Shown here: one piece after another, positions 23,349 through 34,003 of the stretch
Position numbering within the stretch: position 1 is the stretch's first letter
Layout: each line of letters starts with the position of its first letter
Assembly: GCA_022410635.1 (NCBI GenBank)
Contig: JAJVDF010000017.1
Location: 2,207,599-2,271,598, forward strand
Direction of reading: 5' to 3'
Origin: Tretioscincus oriximinensis
Taxonomy: Eukaryota; Chordata; Lepidosauria; Squamata; Gymnophthalmidae
DNA: 64,000 bases
Notes under the pieces: generated by a model
What the model was told of the DNA's origin: nothing
Database searches by the model: none
Seen by the model: the letters and a program-made list of their open reading frames with translations, nothing else
Position numbers and translations under genes: made by a program

Positions 23349-24954
23349 GTGTGTATGTGTGTCTGTCTGTCTCTCTGGCTGCAAACATATGGAGGGTTAA
23401 AATCCACAATGTGAGAAACAATTTTGAAATGCAGTTATCACAAGTACCTGTATATCCACATGGAACAAGGGAGACAGCTAACCAGGAAATAAATACTGAG
23501 TATGCTCAGCCAATGATTCTACACTGTCCTGTGCTGGCATCCTGTTTTAATCTCATTAAGGAGAGTCGACTGGAAGCATACCCTGGGGCAATGGACCTTT
23601 TTCTGGGTGCATTGTGGAAACTCCATTAACACATGGAGCAAAGTCATCATCATATAAATGGCGCAGTCTGAACCCCACCATGTGCTGCAGCCTATCTCTC
23701 ATATCCTTTGAATAAACAGTTAATGTTACATGGGATCCATGAATTCTGTGTTAACAGAATTGTCCGTCAGTTTAGAATGTTTTATCATTGGGCTTTATAA
23801 TGCGGAGGGAATTATAGTCCAAAGTATTCAACTTGTGTCTGGCTACAGCCACTTCCTTTCCACATTTCTAACCTAAAATGGATTTGACTGAGTTAGATAA
23901 TGCCAAAAGACAACAACTTGTCACTTTGCTGGTAGTTTTGTTTTCCCTTTGAAAGTTGATTTTGCCCAGGAATTTTGAAGTCTGTTTTGTAAGCCATGTT
24001 GTATTTATCATCTTCTTTTCTCATTAATTATCTTACTGCTTTCATCTTAATTTGCTTCAGACTTGTTCAAGTCTGTCATATGTTTTTTCCTAGTTTGCTT
24101 TCTTGATAATATTTCCTTCATAGAAACCTCTCCATCCCGCCACCTATCAAAGCAGCTTCTTGAACTGTAGCTGTGCAGGAATTGATTGGAAGTACATCAG
24201 TGACTGTTCTCTGCAGGGGATTATTGAAAACCAAATAATCAAAGCACTTGTATGAAGCTGTCCATTGGTAAGTCNGGCCCGAGGTGCTGAATTGTTACTA
24301 TAAAGTGAGAGGGTGAATGGCTTTTTTGTTTTTAAGTAGAAGAGGTCATTCTTCGTTAGTGTATAAATATAAACACTACAAGAACTGTTCAGTATAATTG
24401 CCTCAAGTTATGGAGTTTTTCCTGTCCTGCTTTTATTGTAATTAAGTTGGAGCTAAAATGTAACATATTTGAAACAGACCTTTGATATCTGTGGGCTTTA
24501 AATTAGATTTCAATATATCTCCAAATATGATAAGTTTGAATCTAGATTACCAAGCACACTGATATTTAAATGTTGCCATTCAACAAATTAGATATTATTG
24601 TTTTTATTAATAGAATAACATTTTTGTGTAAGTATTGGAATCTGAAGGTCCCAGGGTAGTTTACAATAATATAAAAAATATGTAAGCATGGCACTTTTTG
24701 CTGTTATGACAAGATGTATTAAATAAAATTGCAAAATGGTGTATTATTTGCAATCTTACACTATGTAAAAGTGCTTCTGTACAGTTGGATTATTTTGTTA
24801 ACAGAAAAGTCTTATGCCTTGCCTGGAGATCTTCATTCAGGTGAAGAACAGATTACTAATATTTATAAATCATTAAGTCAGTCAGTGTCACAATTTAAAA
24901 AGGGAAGGTGGGACTAGCAAAAGAAAATGAGAGAAAAGGTTACAGTGGATCTTA
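22680..24954. other. Unique DNA, no gene recognised
   Basis: Apart from the CT microsatellite at 23311-23376, I see no repeat or gene. Confidence 0.4.
23311..23376. repeat. (CT)n microsatellite with GT/CTGT extension
   Basis: About 18 CT dinucleotides, then GTGTGTATGTGTGTCTGTCT and a further CTCTCT run. Confidence 0.95.
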
Positions 24955-25300
24955 GGCCCTTTCTGTATCAAGCTTTATTCAAAGATATACAGGGTGCTTC
25001 AAAAATGTATACACACTTTGAACTTCCATACGATGTACAGAATCAGTGGTGACTCGTACTCATTTGTTATTTATGTTTTATTTACATTGGACTTTAAGCT
25101 TTCTAATNTCATAAAATTTAACTTTGTAGAACAGTAGAACAGTAAATAAATTTTCTAGGGAAGTTCACAGTGTATACATTTTTTGAAGCACCCTGTATTT
25201 TGAAAATNGGTTCCTAGCATAGTCTGCATTAGCATGCAGAAATCATGTTCATATTCCAGGATATATCCTGGGATAAGGCCCAGTGAAGAAAGACTTTAAG
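24955..25300. mobile_element. Family C palindromic MITE, copy 2 (interrupted)
   Basis: Begins GGCCCTTTCTGTATCAAGCT and, after a 206-base mariner-like insertion, resumes with TAGTCTGCATTAGCATGCAG and TATATCCTGGGATAAGGCCC, ending near AGTGAAGAAAGAC. The order and ends match copy 1 at 9058. Confidence 0.75.
24990..25195 (+). mobile_element. Mariner-like MITE, copy 1
   Basis: The ends are CAGGGTGCTTCAAAAA-TGTATACAC and its inverted complement (one-base length difference), with weaker pairing continuing through GAACTTCC. A TA dinucleotide lies on each side (24988-24989 and 25196-25197), as expected for Tc1/mariner insertion. It has no coding capacity. It sits inside family C copy 2, so it is younger than that element. 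Confidence 0.9.
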
Positions 25301-25306
25301 CCACAT

Positions 25307-25460
25307 CCANATATCACATTTATGCCACTATAGCTGGATATTCTGAAGTAAAGCATTGAGCAAGGGTTTGGACCCGATGACCCTGGAGGTCCNTTTCAAA
25401 TCTATGATTCTATGGATATTCCAGAATAAAGCNGTCCAGATAGTGTTATATTCCAGAATA
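25307..25460. mobile_element. Short inverted-repeat element split by CR1 tail
   Basis: CCACATCCANATATCAC at the left and GTCCAGATAGTGTTAT at the right resemble the terminal repeats of the element at 51789-51910 (ATCCAGATGTCATTTGC). A short CR1 3' end is inserted between them. Confidence 0.5.
25355..25413 (+). mobile_element. CR1 3' end, 59-base stub
   Basis: ATTGAGCAAGGGTTTGGACC, CGATGACCCTGGAGGTCC and TCTATGATTCTATG match the last bases of the octamer-type CR1. GGATATTCTGAAGTAAAGC on the left (25336-25354) and GGATATTCCAGAATAAAGC on the right (25414-25432) look like a 19-base target duplication with a few changes. Confidence 0.8.
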
Positions 25461-26109
25461 TGAAAGTTATAGTTCTGGGTGAAGTCTCTGAAACCAGAGA
25501 ATCCTGCTCAATGCAGAATGCATAGCTGAATTGCTCTAAAGGNAAAACTCTATTACTTGCACGTTATCTGACTGAGCATTCAGGCCAGCTAACCCAAATA
25601 AATTTGTTTCAAACTAACTGGATAATCCTTTGCCTAAAAGCTGCTTGGAATTCATACAAACCAAAAAGGATATCACAATTCTCCAGTGAGGCTTCAGTAG
25701 ATACTTATAGCAACAATTTAGTAGAAAGCTTAACTATAAGTTTCATTTTTTTTCCTAAGTATGCTTTTTATATGAGACAAATATGGCACTAAAATCAGCT
25801 GGTGGAGATTTCCATGCTTCATCAAAGTTAAATGTATGCACAGAGCACTTTGGTTTTCTAATGTATAAAAATTCTTCTAGAATATGTTTCACTCTGAAAT
25901 AAAAAGTATTGGTCTCTGGGGATCACAATTCGTGTGACTGCCAAGAAGTTTTAAGTTTTTCTGATGAAACAGCAATTCTTCATTTAACATTAGGTCTGTG
26001 TTTTAAGGAGGATACATTTATTTCTGATATTTTTCTAGATGTTATTTCAAGAATGAATACCTCTCATCCATATATGTCAACGAGCTAGGTATGGAAATGT
26101 ATTTAAGAT
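25461..26109. other. No feature recognised
   Basis: Unique AT-rich DNA. Confidence 0.4.
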
Positions 26110-26620
26110 CGAAAAATGGTAAGAATACAGGAAATGCCCCAGCAGATTGGAATCTCCTGTTTAGGTCTGAGATGTGGGTCATCTACTTTCACCACCTGCA
26201 ACTCCTTGAGTGCTTCCACCAATGATATCTCCATACCATCCTGCACATCACCAACACTGCAGGCAAATGTCATCAGCATTAAGGCCAGGCTACTAAAAGA
26301 GCAGCTGCACTGGATGGAGCACATCTCCAGGATGAAGGAAAATCACCTGTCCCAAATCATGCTGTGTGGCAAACATACTGCTGGCCAAGGTGTCATAGAG
26401 GCACCAAACAAGGGATACAAGGATCTTCTGAAGAAATCCATTGATGATCCAGGTAGGTCAGTGACCTACCCTAGCTGCTGATCATGTGGGCTGGAAACTC
26501 ACAGGGCTATTTTCTCTCTTGAAAATGCATGCAGGTCTAGCCTTGAGGACAAAATTCTGTGGTGCAAGAACCATCCCACATTGGCCTCATCAACCACCAG
26601 AGAGCCTGCAGACTTGAGCA
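26110..26620 (+). pseudogene. LINE reverse transcriptase C-terminal remnant
   Basis: The frame 26116-26481 contains IKARLLKEQLHWMEHISRMK, then LSQIMLCGK and EAPNKGYKDLLKKSID. This is the pattern of the C-terminal tail seen in many vertebrate LINE proteins (IEA-LLK-QLRWAGHVSRM, LPK-LYGEL, GAPKKRYKD-LKKSL). Later frames around 26500-26600 give residues like the following Lys/Arg-rich segment. The clade is uncertain (not CR1-like at this point). It is too decayed to function. Confidence 0.75.
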
Positions 26621-26651
26621 ACCCCTTCATAAAATCATTATTCCTGAAGTT

Positions 26652-27058
26652 AACGCTGCTTTCCCATTATTTTTATTAAACCTAAGAAAACACATCCGTG
26701 AGTACATCTCCACTCACNTCCAATTTTCCTTGCTGCTTCTTGTTTCTCTGTTACATTTCCTAGTAACCTCGTGACTTCAAATGCTCTTTACTGCACTTAT
26801 TTTACTACAATTCCCAGCATTCTCAGTGAGTCTAGAACCAATGAGCTTTTTACAGCTAGTCTGAGTTCACATTACTAAATCACCCTACTAAGCAATCTTC
26901 GCAGGTAAAAGAAATCCACTGCTGAACAGAGAAAATGTGCCAACAGAAAAACCAGGACCACAAGTCTTTTTAGTGAGTGGATTGCTGAACTTCCATGAGG
27001 TAATGGGACAAATTCTACATGATGTTGCTGTTAAATGTCCTTAGTGAGGAAGCAGCCT
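26652..27058 (+). mobile_element. Family A element, copy 3
   Basis: The termini are GCTGCTTTCCCATTATTTTT on the left and CCTTAGTGAGGAAGCAGC on the right, which are inverted complements over most of their length; this is the best view of the family's terminal repeat. The internal ACTACAATTCCCAGCATTCT motif lies at 26804-26823 and TTTTTAGTGAGTGGATTGCT near 26969. Confidence 0.8.
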
Positions 27059-27288
27059 CATTAATCAATGCATCTCATTAAAATTAACCTATATTAAAAA
27101 TAAATGTAGAGATCACATATATATCAGTCCTTGTATTACATTTTCTGAATTCAGTCCCTGGATTTAGTTACAAGTGTAGACATAGGCAGAGTTACCAAAA
27201 ATATCCAAATGAAAATAATTATGAAACAGTAGTGTTCTAATCCTATCTAAAACCTTTCTTTGCTAATCTAAAATATTCACATTTTTAA

Positions 27289-27548
27289 GCCCATTCTACA
27301 CTGGGCTTTATTTGGAGATATATTTTGGAATTAAGGCCTGCCATCCTCATGCAAAAGTAGGCTATGCAAGGACTGCTATATTCTACACTACCATGTGGAT
27401 AGCAGACAATATTGCAAAATAAAATCTGGTGCAGAAAACTCTCAGGTGTTGTCTTTAGTTGATTGTCCCACTGTTTATTTTGGTGGTCTGCTTTTTTATT
27501 TTGTATGCAGTCTATATCCCCAAATAAAACCTGGCATAGAATGGGCTC
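27289..27548. mobile_element. Family C palindromic MITE, copy 3
   Basis: AGCCCATTCTACACTGGGCT with TTTATTTGG at the left pairs with CAAATAAAACC and TGGCATAGAATGGGCT at the right, giving terminal inverted repeats of about 30 bases. Internal blocks CCTGCCATCCTCATGC and CTACACTACCATGTGGATAG are the family's inner palindrome. Confidence 0.75.
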
Positions 27549-27652
27549 AAAACAGCAATGAAGGTTGGTACAGAAAGCCTGCAGAATGTACATGAGAAAG
27601 GCCAGATTGACATTGGCATGATCTTGTGTGGGTACAATCTCTAGGGCAATAT

Positions 27653-28066
27653 AGGCTGCATGCACACAGCATATTTCTACCTCGATTGGAGCAAGATGAG
27701 GAAGTCTACAGCACATGGNTTAAGCATTGTTGAGCAGTCGTCACGCAGTAAATGCCATTTATCATGGAATAAACTATTGCTGGGATATTGATGCATCGTT
27801 CGGGAGAGGCCCTGTCCTCTCACATCTGTGGCGTGTGCACAAATTTAACACAGGAGAATGGAACAACTGAGAACGCAGTGGTTGTTTCCCTAGGCTGCTG
27901 CGAGTAAAAAAATAATAAAAAAAGCCTGAGGCTGTGCGCAATGAGATTGAGGAACAACGTGAGGCATTGGCCATGGAATATAGACATTTCGTATGCNCAG
28001 ACATGCGATTGCTATATTCCAGAATATAATTTTATGCCGTCCTTGTGTCATGGTGTGCTTGGAGCC
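27653..28066 (-). mobile_element. Family D hAT-like element, copy 2
   Basis: Read on the minus strand this matches the copy at 47073: internal ATTCCAGAATATAATTTTAT and GAATAAACTATTGCTGGGAT, and an end GCTGTGTGCATGCAGCCT at 27653-27670. CpG-containing words such as CACGCAG and ATCGTTCGGG survive. Short frames within it are incidental. Confidence 0.75.
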
Positions 28067-28106
28067 ACAGTACTTTTCGAAAACCAAACCATATATGACT
28101 TCAGGA

Positions 28107-28244
28107 AACTAATTTCAGAGAAATAGCTGTGTTAGTCTAGCAGAAAGTCCAGCAAAGGAGCTAGCAGCACTTTGAGACTAACTTGAGAAAAGTGGTTGAC
28201 ATAAGCTTTCGTAGACACGTCTACTTCTTCAGNTGCTTTCTTCA
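28107..28244 (+). mobile_element. Family G repeat, most complete copy
   Basis: TTTCAGAGAAATAGCTGTGT, TAGTCTAGCAGAAAGTCCAG, GCACTTTGAGACTAACTTGA, ATAAGCTTTCGTAGACACGT and CTACTTCTTCAG follow in order. The same string (a tag like GTGTTAGTCTG, AGACTAAC, ATAAGCTTTCGT, CTTCTTCAG) is a common repeat of reptile genomes as I remember it; I cannot name it with confidence. Confidence 0.75.
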
Positions 28245-28651
28245 GGAAACTATGAGTTACAGTGGCCATATCCTTATGCTATAATAAATGATAGTAATTC
28301 ACCTGACCTCATAGTTTTCTTTTTCTAAATGAGTGGAAGCATATATCTTAAATTGTCAATGCTTTTCAAAGAGGCTTTCAATCAACTTACGTTTGGGAGG
28401 CCTTGCTGTAATTGATCTGTATCATGCATCTCTCAAATTACATAATTCATGATAGTATCCTCATCTTCATTGGTATATTTTTATTTTTACAGTAAGGGCG
28501 AGGGTACAGGAGACAAGGTGTCACCAGTTGCATAGTTACTGTAGCTCATTAGACATCTGTTCACCCTTCTCTAGGCATTGAATTCACAGGTTTGTGCAAT
28601 TTTTAAAAATGTACTGTATTTTAATTTCCTTTTTCTAAGCCCAAACACAAC
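28245..28651. other. No feature recognised
   Basis: Unique sequence. Confidence 0.4.
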
Positions 28652-28745
28652 CACATTATTTATTTATTTGTTTGTTTGCTTGTTTATACTAATACCCTAC
28701 CCATACGCAANGGTCTCAGGGTGGCCAACAATAAAACAGTACAAA
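28652..28745 (-). mobile_element. Family F tail fragment
   Basis: TTATTTATTTGTTTGTTTGC, then ATACCCTACCCATACGCAAN and GGTCTCAGGGTGGCCAACAA followed by TAAAACAGTACAAAA. This extends the tail further upstream than the shorter copies and resembles the copy at 61073. Confidence 0.7.
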
Positions 28746-29484
28746 ACTGACTTAATTTATTTTATTTCTGACAAATAAACATGTATGGATATTTATACGT
28801 AAAAAACACCCACCAAATACATCCATCCATGAATCATACTCCACTTAACTGCACAACCTCATCCAAATCACCTCATCCTTTTTTTAAAAATCAGGTCTGC
28901 ACTATCCATAGTTGTTCCCCAAGACTGTACTTAATTGTTCCACACAAGTAGAAATTGGAGGGTGCCAGATATGTTCTCTGTGAGAAGCACAATGCATGAC
29001 ACATACTGACAAAGCAGAAATTTAGAGANTGGGCCTTGTGATTTATTAATGTGAATGAAAACTGAAGTCTTTGGATATGGTTCATCCCTCAGAATAGTTT
29101 CCCAGCTTTGTATTTTCTCCACCAATTCTGTGTGAAAAATGTTCCTTTCTTCCAACATAAGCATTTCTTTAAATCCTCTGAAACTAGTTTCAAAGCAGAA
29201 TAAGAGGTAAATTTTAAGAAGGGGGAGAAGAATTTTAGTTTGGACTCCAAATTNTAAATTGCATTAAATAAAGGATGCACTTTATGTACTCTTTAATACC
29301 TTTAACGAATGCTACTTAAATCATTTTTGAGAACCTGAATGTATATGATCCCATCTCTTTCCTTAGTGCTCATTTTTGTTTTTGTTTTATCTATTATCTA
29401 TTGGCTGAAGAAATGTTATTTTTCTTCCCACTTCTAGATACTTTTTATACAGCTTTTAATGTTAATTTTGTATTGTTTTTTATT
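28746..29484. other. No gene recognised
   Basis: Overlapping minus-strand frames at 28891-29280 have undetermined bases and no family features. Confidence 0.4.
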
Positions 29485-29550
29485 GGTAGCCACCCTGAGA
29501 CCTTCAGGTATAGAGCTGGGTATAAATGTAAATAAATAAGTAAATATTAG
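29485..29550 (+). mobile_element. Family F tail fragment
   Basis: GGTAGCCACCCTGAGACCTT, CAGGTATAGAGCTGGGTATA and AATAAATAAG match the tail at 20060 with scattered changes. Confidence 0.75.
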
Positions 29551-30133
29551 AGCTTAACTTCCTAGACGATACCTCAGGAACCAAGGCAAATTGTTGCCCA
29601 TTTCTCTGGAATCATTTCCAAATGAGGCGATTATGGCTCTATTGCTGTTACCTTTTTAAAATCCTTGAGTTGGCCATTATTAATTATAACTGTTTTATTT
29701 TTGTATTTATTCAGAGTATATGTTTCACATGTAAACCACATAGAGGTTTTATAAAATCTATGGTACATAAGTTCAACAAAACTTTTTATTGGAGAATATC
29801 TAGGCTGTACTAAAAGTGGAGCAAAAATGGACATAATTTTTTAAATTGAAATAGTTTGTTCAACTTGAGGATTTTTTTTCTGACATTACTCAACATAATC
29901 TACATCACTGAACCCAACTCATGAATCCACTTTGAGAAATTCAAGTTGCTCTGTTGTACCCATTTCCCCACATGGCTTACATATCTGACCACNTATCAGG
30001 TGATTGGCAAATTGGGTTGGTTGATAATCCCCATAAAATGTATAGATCAGAACTCATCTTCTAAGAGGGTGTCGTACAGTGTAACTACATTTTGGGCAAA
30101 AAAAAAAATCATTCCTTTTCATGGATCTAGGGA

Positions 30134-30710
30134 TCTTAGATCTGTTGGCATGGCTGTGGAATACGGGGGATATATATGCATATGTGGGCTGAGTGCCCAT
30201 TGATAAAGGACTTTAGGCGAAAAATTATAATGGAGATCAAAAACATAACCAACGTAGATCTAGGAGACAGTCCTGAAATATGGATGTTGATATTATTAAA
30301 TTCGATAAACTTTGAGTTAGAAATTAATCTGTTAATTGAGTATGCAATCTTGACGGGCCATCTAGTCCTGCTGCGAGGTTGGAAAGATCAACAGCTATGG
30401 ACTTTAGATTTATGGTGGAGCTATATTATAGAATTTATGTCCTTTGATGTACTTCAATCAAAAAGACTATTGACTGTTGGAATCCAACCTCTCCTTCAAT
30501 GGGACAGAAAGTGGAGACTGCTCATTGCCTATGTCCCACTGCACATCCTCTGTTGAAGGAAGCGATAATGATGTTCCTCGAACAAAGACTGTTATAAAGT
30601 AGTATGGGCCTGTTCCTGGGGGGGGAGGGGGGAGGGAGCGTTTTTGTTTTGTTATGTTAATGTTATGCATTTGTTTTGTGTTTTGTTTAATAAAATTGAA
30701 AGAAAAAAAA
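30134..30710 (+). mobile_element. L1 LINE, 5'-truncated 3' end
   Basis: The frame encodes the C-terminal end of an L1 ORF2 protein: YMHMWAECPLIKDFRRKI is the Cys/His-rich motif (W-x-C-P-x-I-x-x-F) of L1 tails, followed by about 100 residues to a stop at 30556. The 3' UTR has a G-rich run, TTTAATAAAATTGAAAG and a short poly(A). A 10-base direct repeat, GATCTAGGGA at 30124-30133 and GATNTAGGGA at 30711-30720, marks the target duplication, with looser similarity beyond it. Confidence 0.9.
30176..30556 (+). pseudogene. L1 ORF2 C-terminal fragment
   Basis: An open frame of about 126 codons holding the L1 ORF2 C-terminal domain, which helps bind element RNA. The CPLIKDF block is near the N-terminal end, followed by IEYAILTGHLVLLRGWKD, the usual helical segment. 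The reverse transcriptase and endonuclease lie upstream in a full L1 and are absent here through 5' truncation. Confidence 0.85.
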
Positions 30711-30899
30711 GATNTAGGGAACTAGATCTTATGGGCCTCATAACCACATTCAAGGATCCTCTGCACTTTGGAACCAGAAAAGAAAGCTCTGGTATTTACT
30801 TCAAGCAAGGAAATTCAAGGNAGCCATTACTTTCATTCTTCTCCAGTAACCTAGGCTTTTCTTCACTGATTCCTCTGAAATGCTTGAAAGTGTCACTTT

Positions 30900-32330
30900 A
30901 ATCATTATAAATGTTTATTAAAATATAAATCATGTGATTTATGGTGAAGTCATGCACAGCCAGATGAAAGCAAGACATTTATTTCTCCTTTCAAATAAAT
31001 AAACTGGTCACTATTTTTCTCTAAGCAAGGAGTAGCCCTTTTAAAATTTAAATATCTATTCCATATTTGTGTTGGNATAACTTAATAAATCTTAGATGTG
31101 AGTGTTGCAAAAGCTCCAAGAATAAAGCACACTGCTTACATATTCTGAATGCAAAATGCTTCCACCATGCACATTTTTAAAGGACCACTTATCAAGCTAC
31201 GCATTGTTCAATCACACAAATAATCTTTCCCCTCCTCCTCAGTTACTACAGAGATATTTTGCTCATACTACATTTGAATGACAATGGCACATAAGTCAAG
31301 GCTAGGCTCAAAAGCTGAGCAGATAGAGTCCTAATTGTCTCTTCCATAACTTCNCACAAAGCTTTTATTTTTTTTGTCTATACATAAACCAGAGATATTT
31401 TCTGTAATCAGACAACAATCCAACCTTATTTTTTTAACAATTATTGTTTTTAAATGTGTTCTACCTGCAAGCAATGTGTAAATCTCAAAAAAGGTAAGGC
31501 AGAAGCCCACTTTCTGTTTGACACACACGAACAGACCTACTCAATGAGCTGTTTTGGTGTTTCCTCAGAATGCAGCTGTTCAGCAATTTGTTTGTCCTGT
31601 TCTCGGATTCCTCCCCCCACACCCTTCATTAAAAATATGTGGTTAACAGCGACCCAACTCATTTGCATGCGTTTGTTCCTATTTGTTCACCGCTATGCCT
31701 CCTGTCTTCCACATCTTAATCACATCTAGGCACCCGCCCCATTACATTACCAGAAGGGAAGTGATGGACGTCCCTTGACTTCGTTCGTGACCCCCTGATA
31801 ATCCTGTTTCACACACAGGCTCCCTGCTGGATGGAACACAAAAGCTGCCAGTGTCGCTCTTTCCTTCCAGTCGATATTCTGACAGACTTGATCTAGCAAA
31901 TTAGTATGCTGCAGCAGGGGCTCGACAAAAGACCCCTTTTGACACACTCTGAATCGATACAAAGGCCAAGAGAGAGCCATTTCAACACAGTTCTGTTATT
32001 TCCTCCCCCCTTTTGGTGACCCTACGTCTTCTTTAAAAAAACACAAAAAGTGTGTATGACCTTGTCAGTTTTTTTTNAAAAAAAATTTAAACAACAACAA
32101 TTTAAATGTGGATGCTAAGCATGCTGAAAATGAAGATAGCAAACAGTATATTAAAATACAGCTGGTTTGCAAAAATAAAATCTTGTATTGATACAATAAC
32201 ATCAATAGCAGTAACAAAACATCACAAATAATCTTACATGCCACCAATACTCTTCCTTATTCTAAATGGAGATATAAATAACAAGTAAACAGGTTTTGTT
32301 TTGTCTCTGGATTTATTTCTGAAATATTGT
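30900..32330. other. Repeat-poor segment, candidate conserved non-coding DNA
   Basis: No recognisable transposon over about 1.4 kb. The part 31740-31980 keeps several CpGs (GACGTCCCTTGACTTCGTTC, CCAGTCGATATTCTGAC) in an otherwise CpG-poor window, and a minus-strand frame of 77 codons spans it without known domains. It could be an enhancer-like conserved element or an old exon; neither is proven. Confidence 0.25.
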
Positions 32331-32705
32331 ATTAAGGAGGTTTTTCTTAAGTACATCTGCTATATATAAATGTGTAACCAACCTGTAATAATTCACAAAC
32401 TACTTACATTCCCCTAGTCATAAAAAGTTTTTCTCTGACACCTTTCCAAACTCATTTGCTATGGAAGAAGAATGTATTTTCCACAGAATCCATGTGATCA
32501 AATGTTATCTTTTCTTGGATTCTGCCTTTCTATTCTTTATGTTTCATGTTTATTTATTCTCAGAAATTCTTGTTCTGAGTCATGAAATTTTCTTATGAAC
32601 AGTTTGCAGTTCTAGTTAGGAAAGTGAGTACTTCTTTGTAACTGGAAAACTGAACTAGTAGTCTTTAACCAAGATGATGAGGTAAATGTTTCTTTTGGCA
32701 CCATT
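32331..32705. other. No feature recognised
   Basis: AT-rich unique sequence. Confidence 0.4.
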
Positions 32706-33115
32706 TGGTTGACTGCCTCCCCCCAACAGCTTTAATTTCGCTATTTCTTTTAAATTTGGAAAAAACCATTCGCGATTCTGTCCCACCTACTTTCAATTTT
32801 TCTCACTGTTTCCTGTTTACTTGTTACATTTCCTTGTATTCACATGACATCACAACTTATTGCTGCACTTATTTTACTACAGNTCCCAGCATTCTTTGCA
32901 AGCCGAGAACCTATGAACTTTTACATCTAGCCTCAAAGTCTTGCAAGATTTACTAATTCCTCACAAAGGAAGGCCGCACAAAGGCAATTTATTAGATTTT
33001 AGAACATTTTGATAAGAAATTTGACAAACAGCAGTGGAAAATCTGAGACCATTGGCCTTTTTAGCGAGTGGATCACTGAACATGCATGAAGTCATGACTT
33101 TTTCCCCACCAGATA
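32706..33115 (+). mobile_element. Family A element, copy 4
   Basis: Contains CCACCTACTTTCAATTTTTC, ACTACAGNTCCCAGCATTCT (32876-32895), GACAAACAGCAGTGGAAAAT and GGCCTTTTTAGCGAGTGGAT in family order. The right terminus is degraded (TTTTTCCCCACCA instead of the usual repeat). Confidence 0.75.
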
Positions 33116-33349
33116 CTNCAGGCATTATAAGGTAAACCTGGTGAACATTCCGCTTTTCTACATCAAATTAAACTGCAAATATGATAATGATGTTTTTTAT
33201 AGTATTCTTATCTATACATGAATGGCAAGTACAGGGTCCTCTTGAGTTGACTCTGATACACAGAAGCATGAAAGGACACTTGAGGGTAATTCTTTACCTA
33301 CAGAGCTTCAGTTAAGATTCACACATGAGTGGGAAAAGGATTCTAAAAA

Positions 33350-33500
33350 AAGATCTCCCTTGAGCCCTGACCATACTGAGCCTTATTTTGGGTTATAGCT
33401 TGGAATAGGAACCTGCTATCTACATGCTGGTGTAGACTATGGCAGGCACTGAATGGGGCCTTCCATAGTCTGCACTGGCATGTGTATAGTGAAGCTCTGT
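33350..33500. mobile_element. Family C palindromic MITE, copy 4
   Basis: TATAGCTTGGAATAGGAACC, TGCTATCTACATGCTGGTGT and AGACTATGGCAGGC, followed by the inverted TTCCATAGTCTGCACTGGCA. This is the inner palindrome of the family; the outer ends are decayed. Confidence 0.7.
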
Positions 33501-33931
33501 CAAGGTAAAGGAAGAAGCTGTATAAATTGGTCATTTTCTTACATTCTTGCAAAAAGCAATGCAAGACACTCTTTTGTAGCTTAAACCAAAGGTTTATTAT
33601 TAGAATGCTCCTATGAGTGCTTAAGATAAAGGAGAGACCCCAAGATGCTGTAATGTCTCGATCATGTTCCCTGGGGGAATGTGCTGCATTTCTATGCTGG
33701 ATCTAAAGATTCCAGGTGGATCTTCAATCTTTTGTCTCCTTGGCTTTGGTCCTAACAATTTTATCTAGGAAGAAACAGTTTTCTAGAAAATGTCAAATAC
33801 GATATAATTGGAATTACCACACCCACTGATCTGCAAGGATTGTCCCAGCTTTTGGAGCCCCTGGAAATGAAGGATAGAAAAGTTTCCTGTATCCACATTT
33901 CCAGAGATTATGCAGTCATCCTACCCAAGCT
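33501..33931. other. No feature recognised
   Basis: A stretch with TAGCTTAAACCAAAGG and an otherwise mixed composition; no family identified. Confidence 0.35.
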
Positions 33932-34003
33932 ACACCCATCAGAAAGAACTCAGATGCATACACCTTCTGGTGTGTATGCATCTGAGTTCTTTCTGATGGG
34001 TGT
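33932..34003. repeat. Near-perfect long hairpin
   Basis: The left arm 33932-33964 (beginning ACACCCATCAGAAAGAACTC) and right arm 33969-34003 (ending GAGTTCTTTCTGATGGGTGT) are inverted complements over 33 bases, apart from an extra GT in the right arm. Only TTCT separates them. AAGCTAC just outside the left arm and GTAGCTT at 34019-34025 pair as a weaker outer stem. Confidence 0.95.

Noticed and set aside
33501..33800. Endogenous retrovirus LTR
   Set aside because: A few LTR-like words (TTAAACCAAAGGTTTATTAT) but no paired LTR, primer site or gag/pol sequence nearby.
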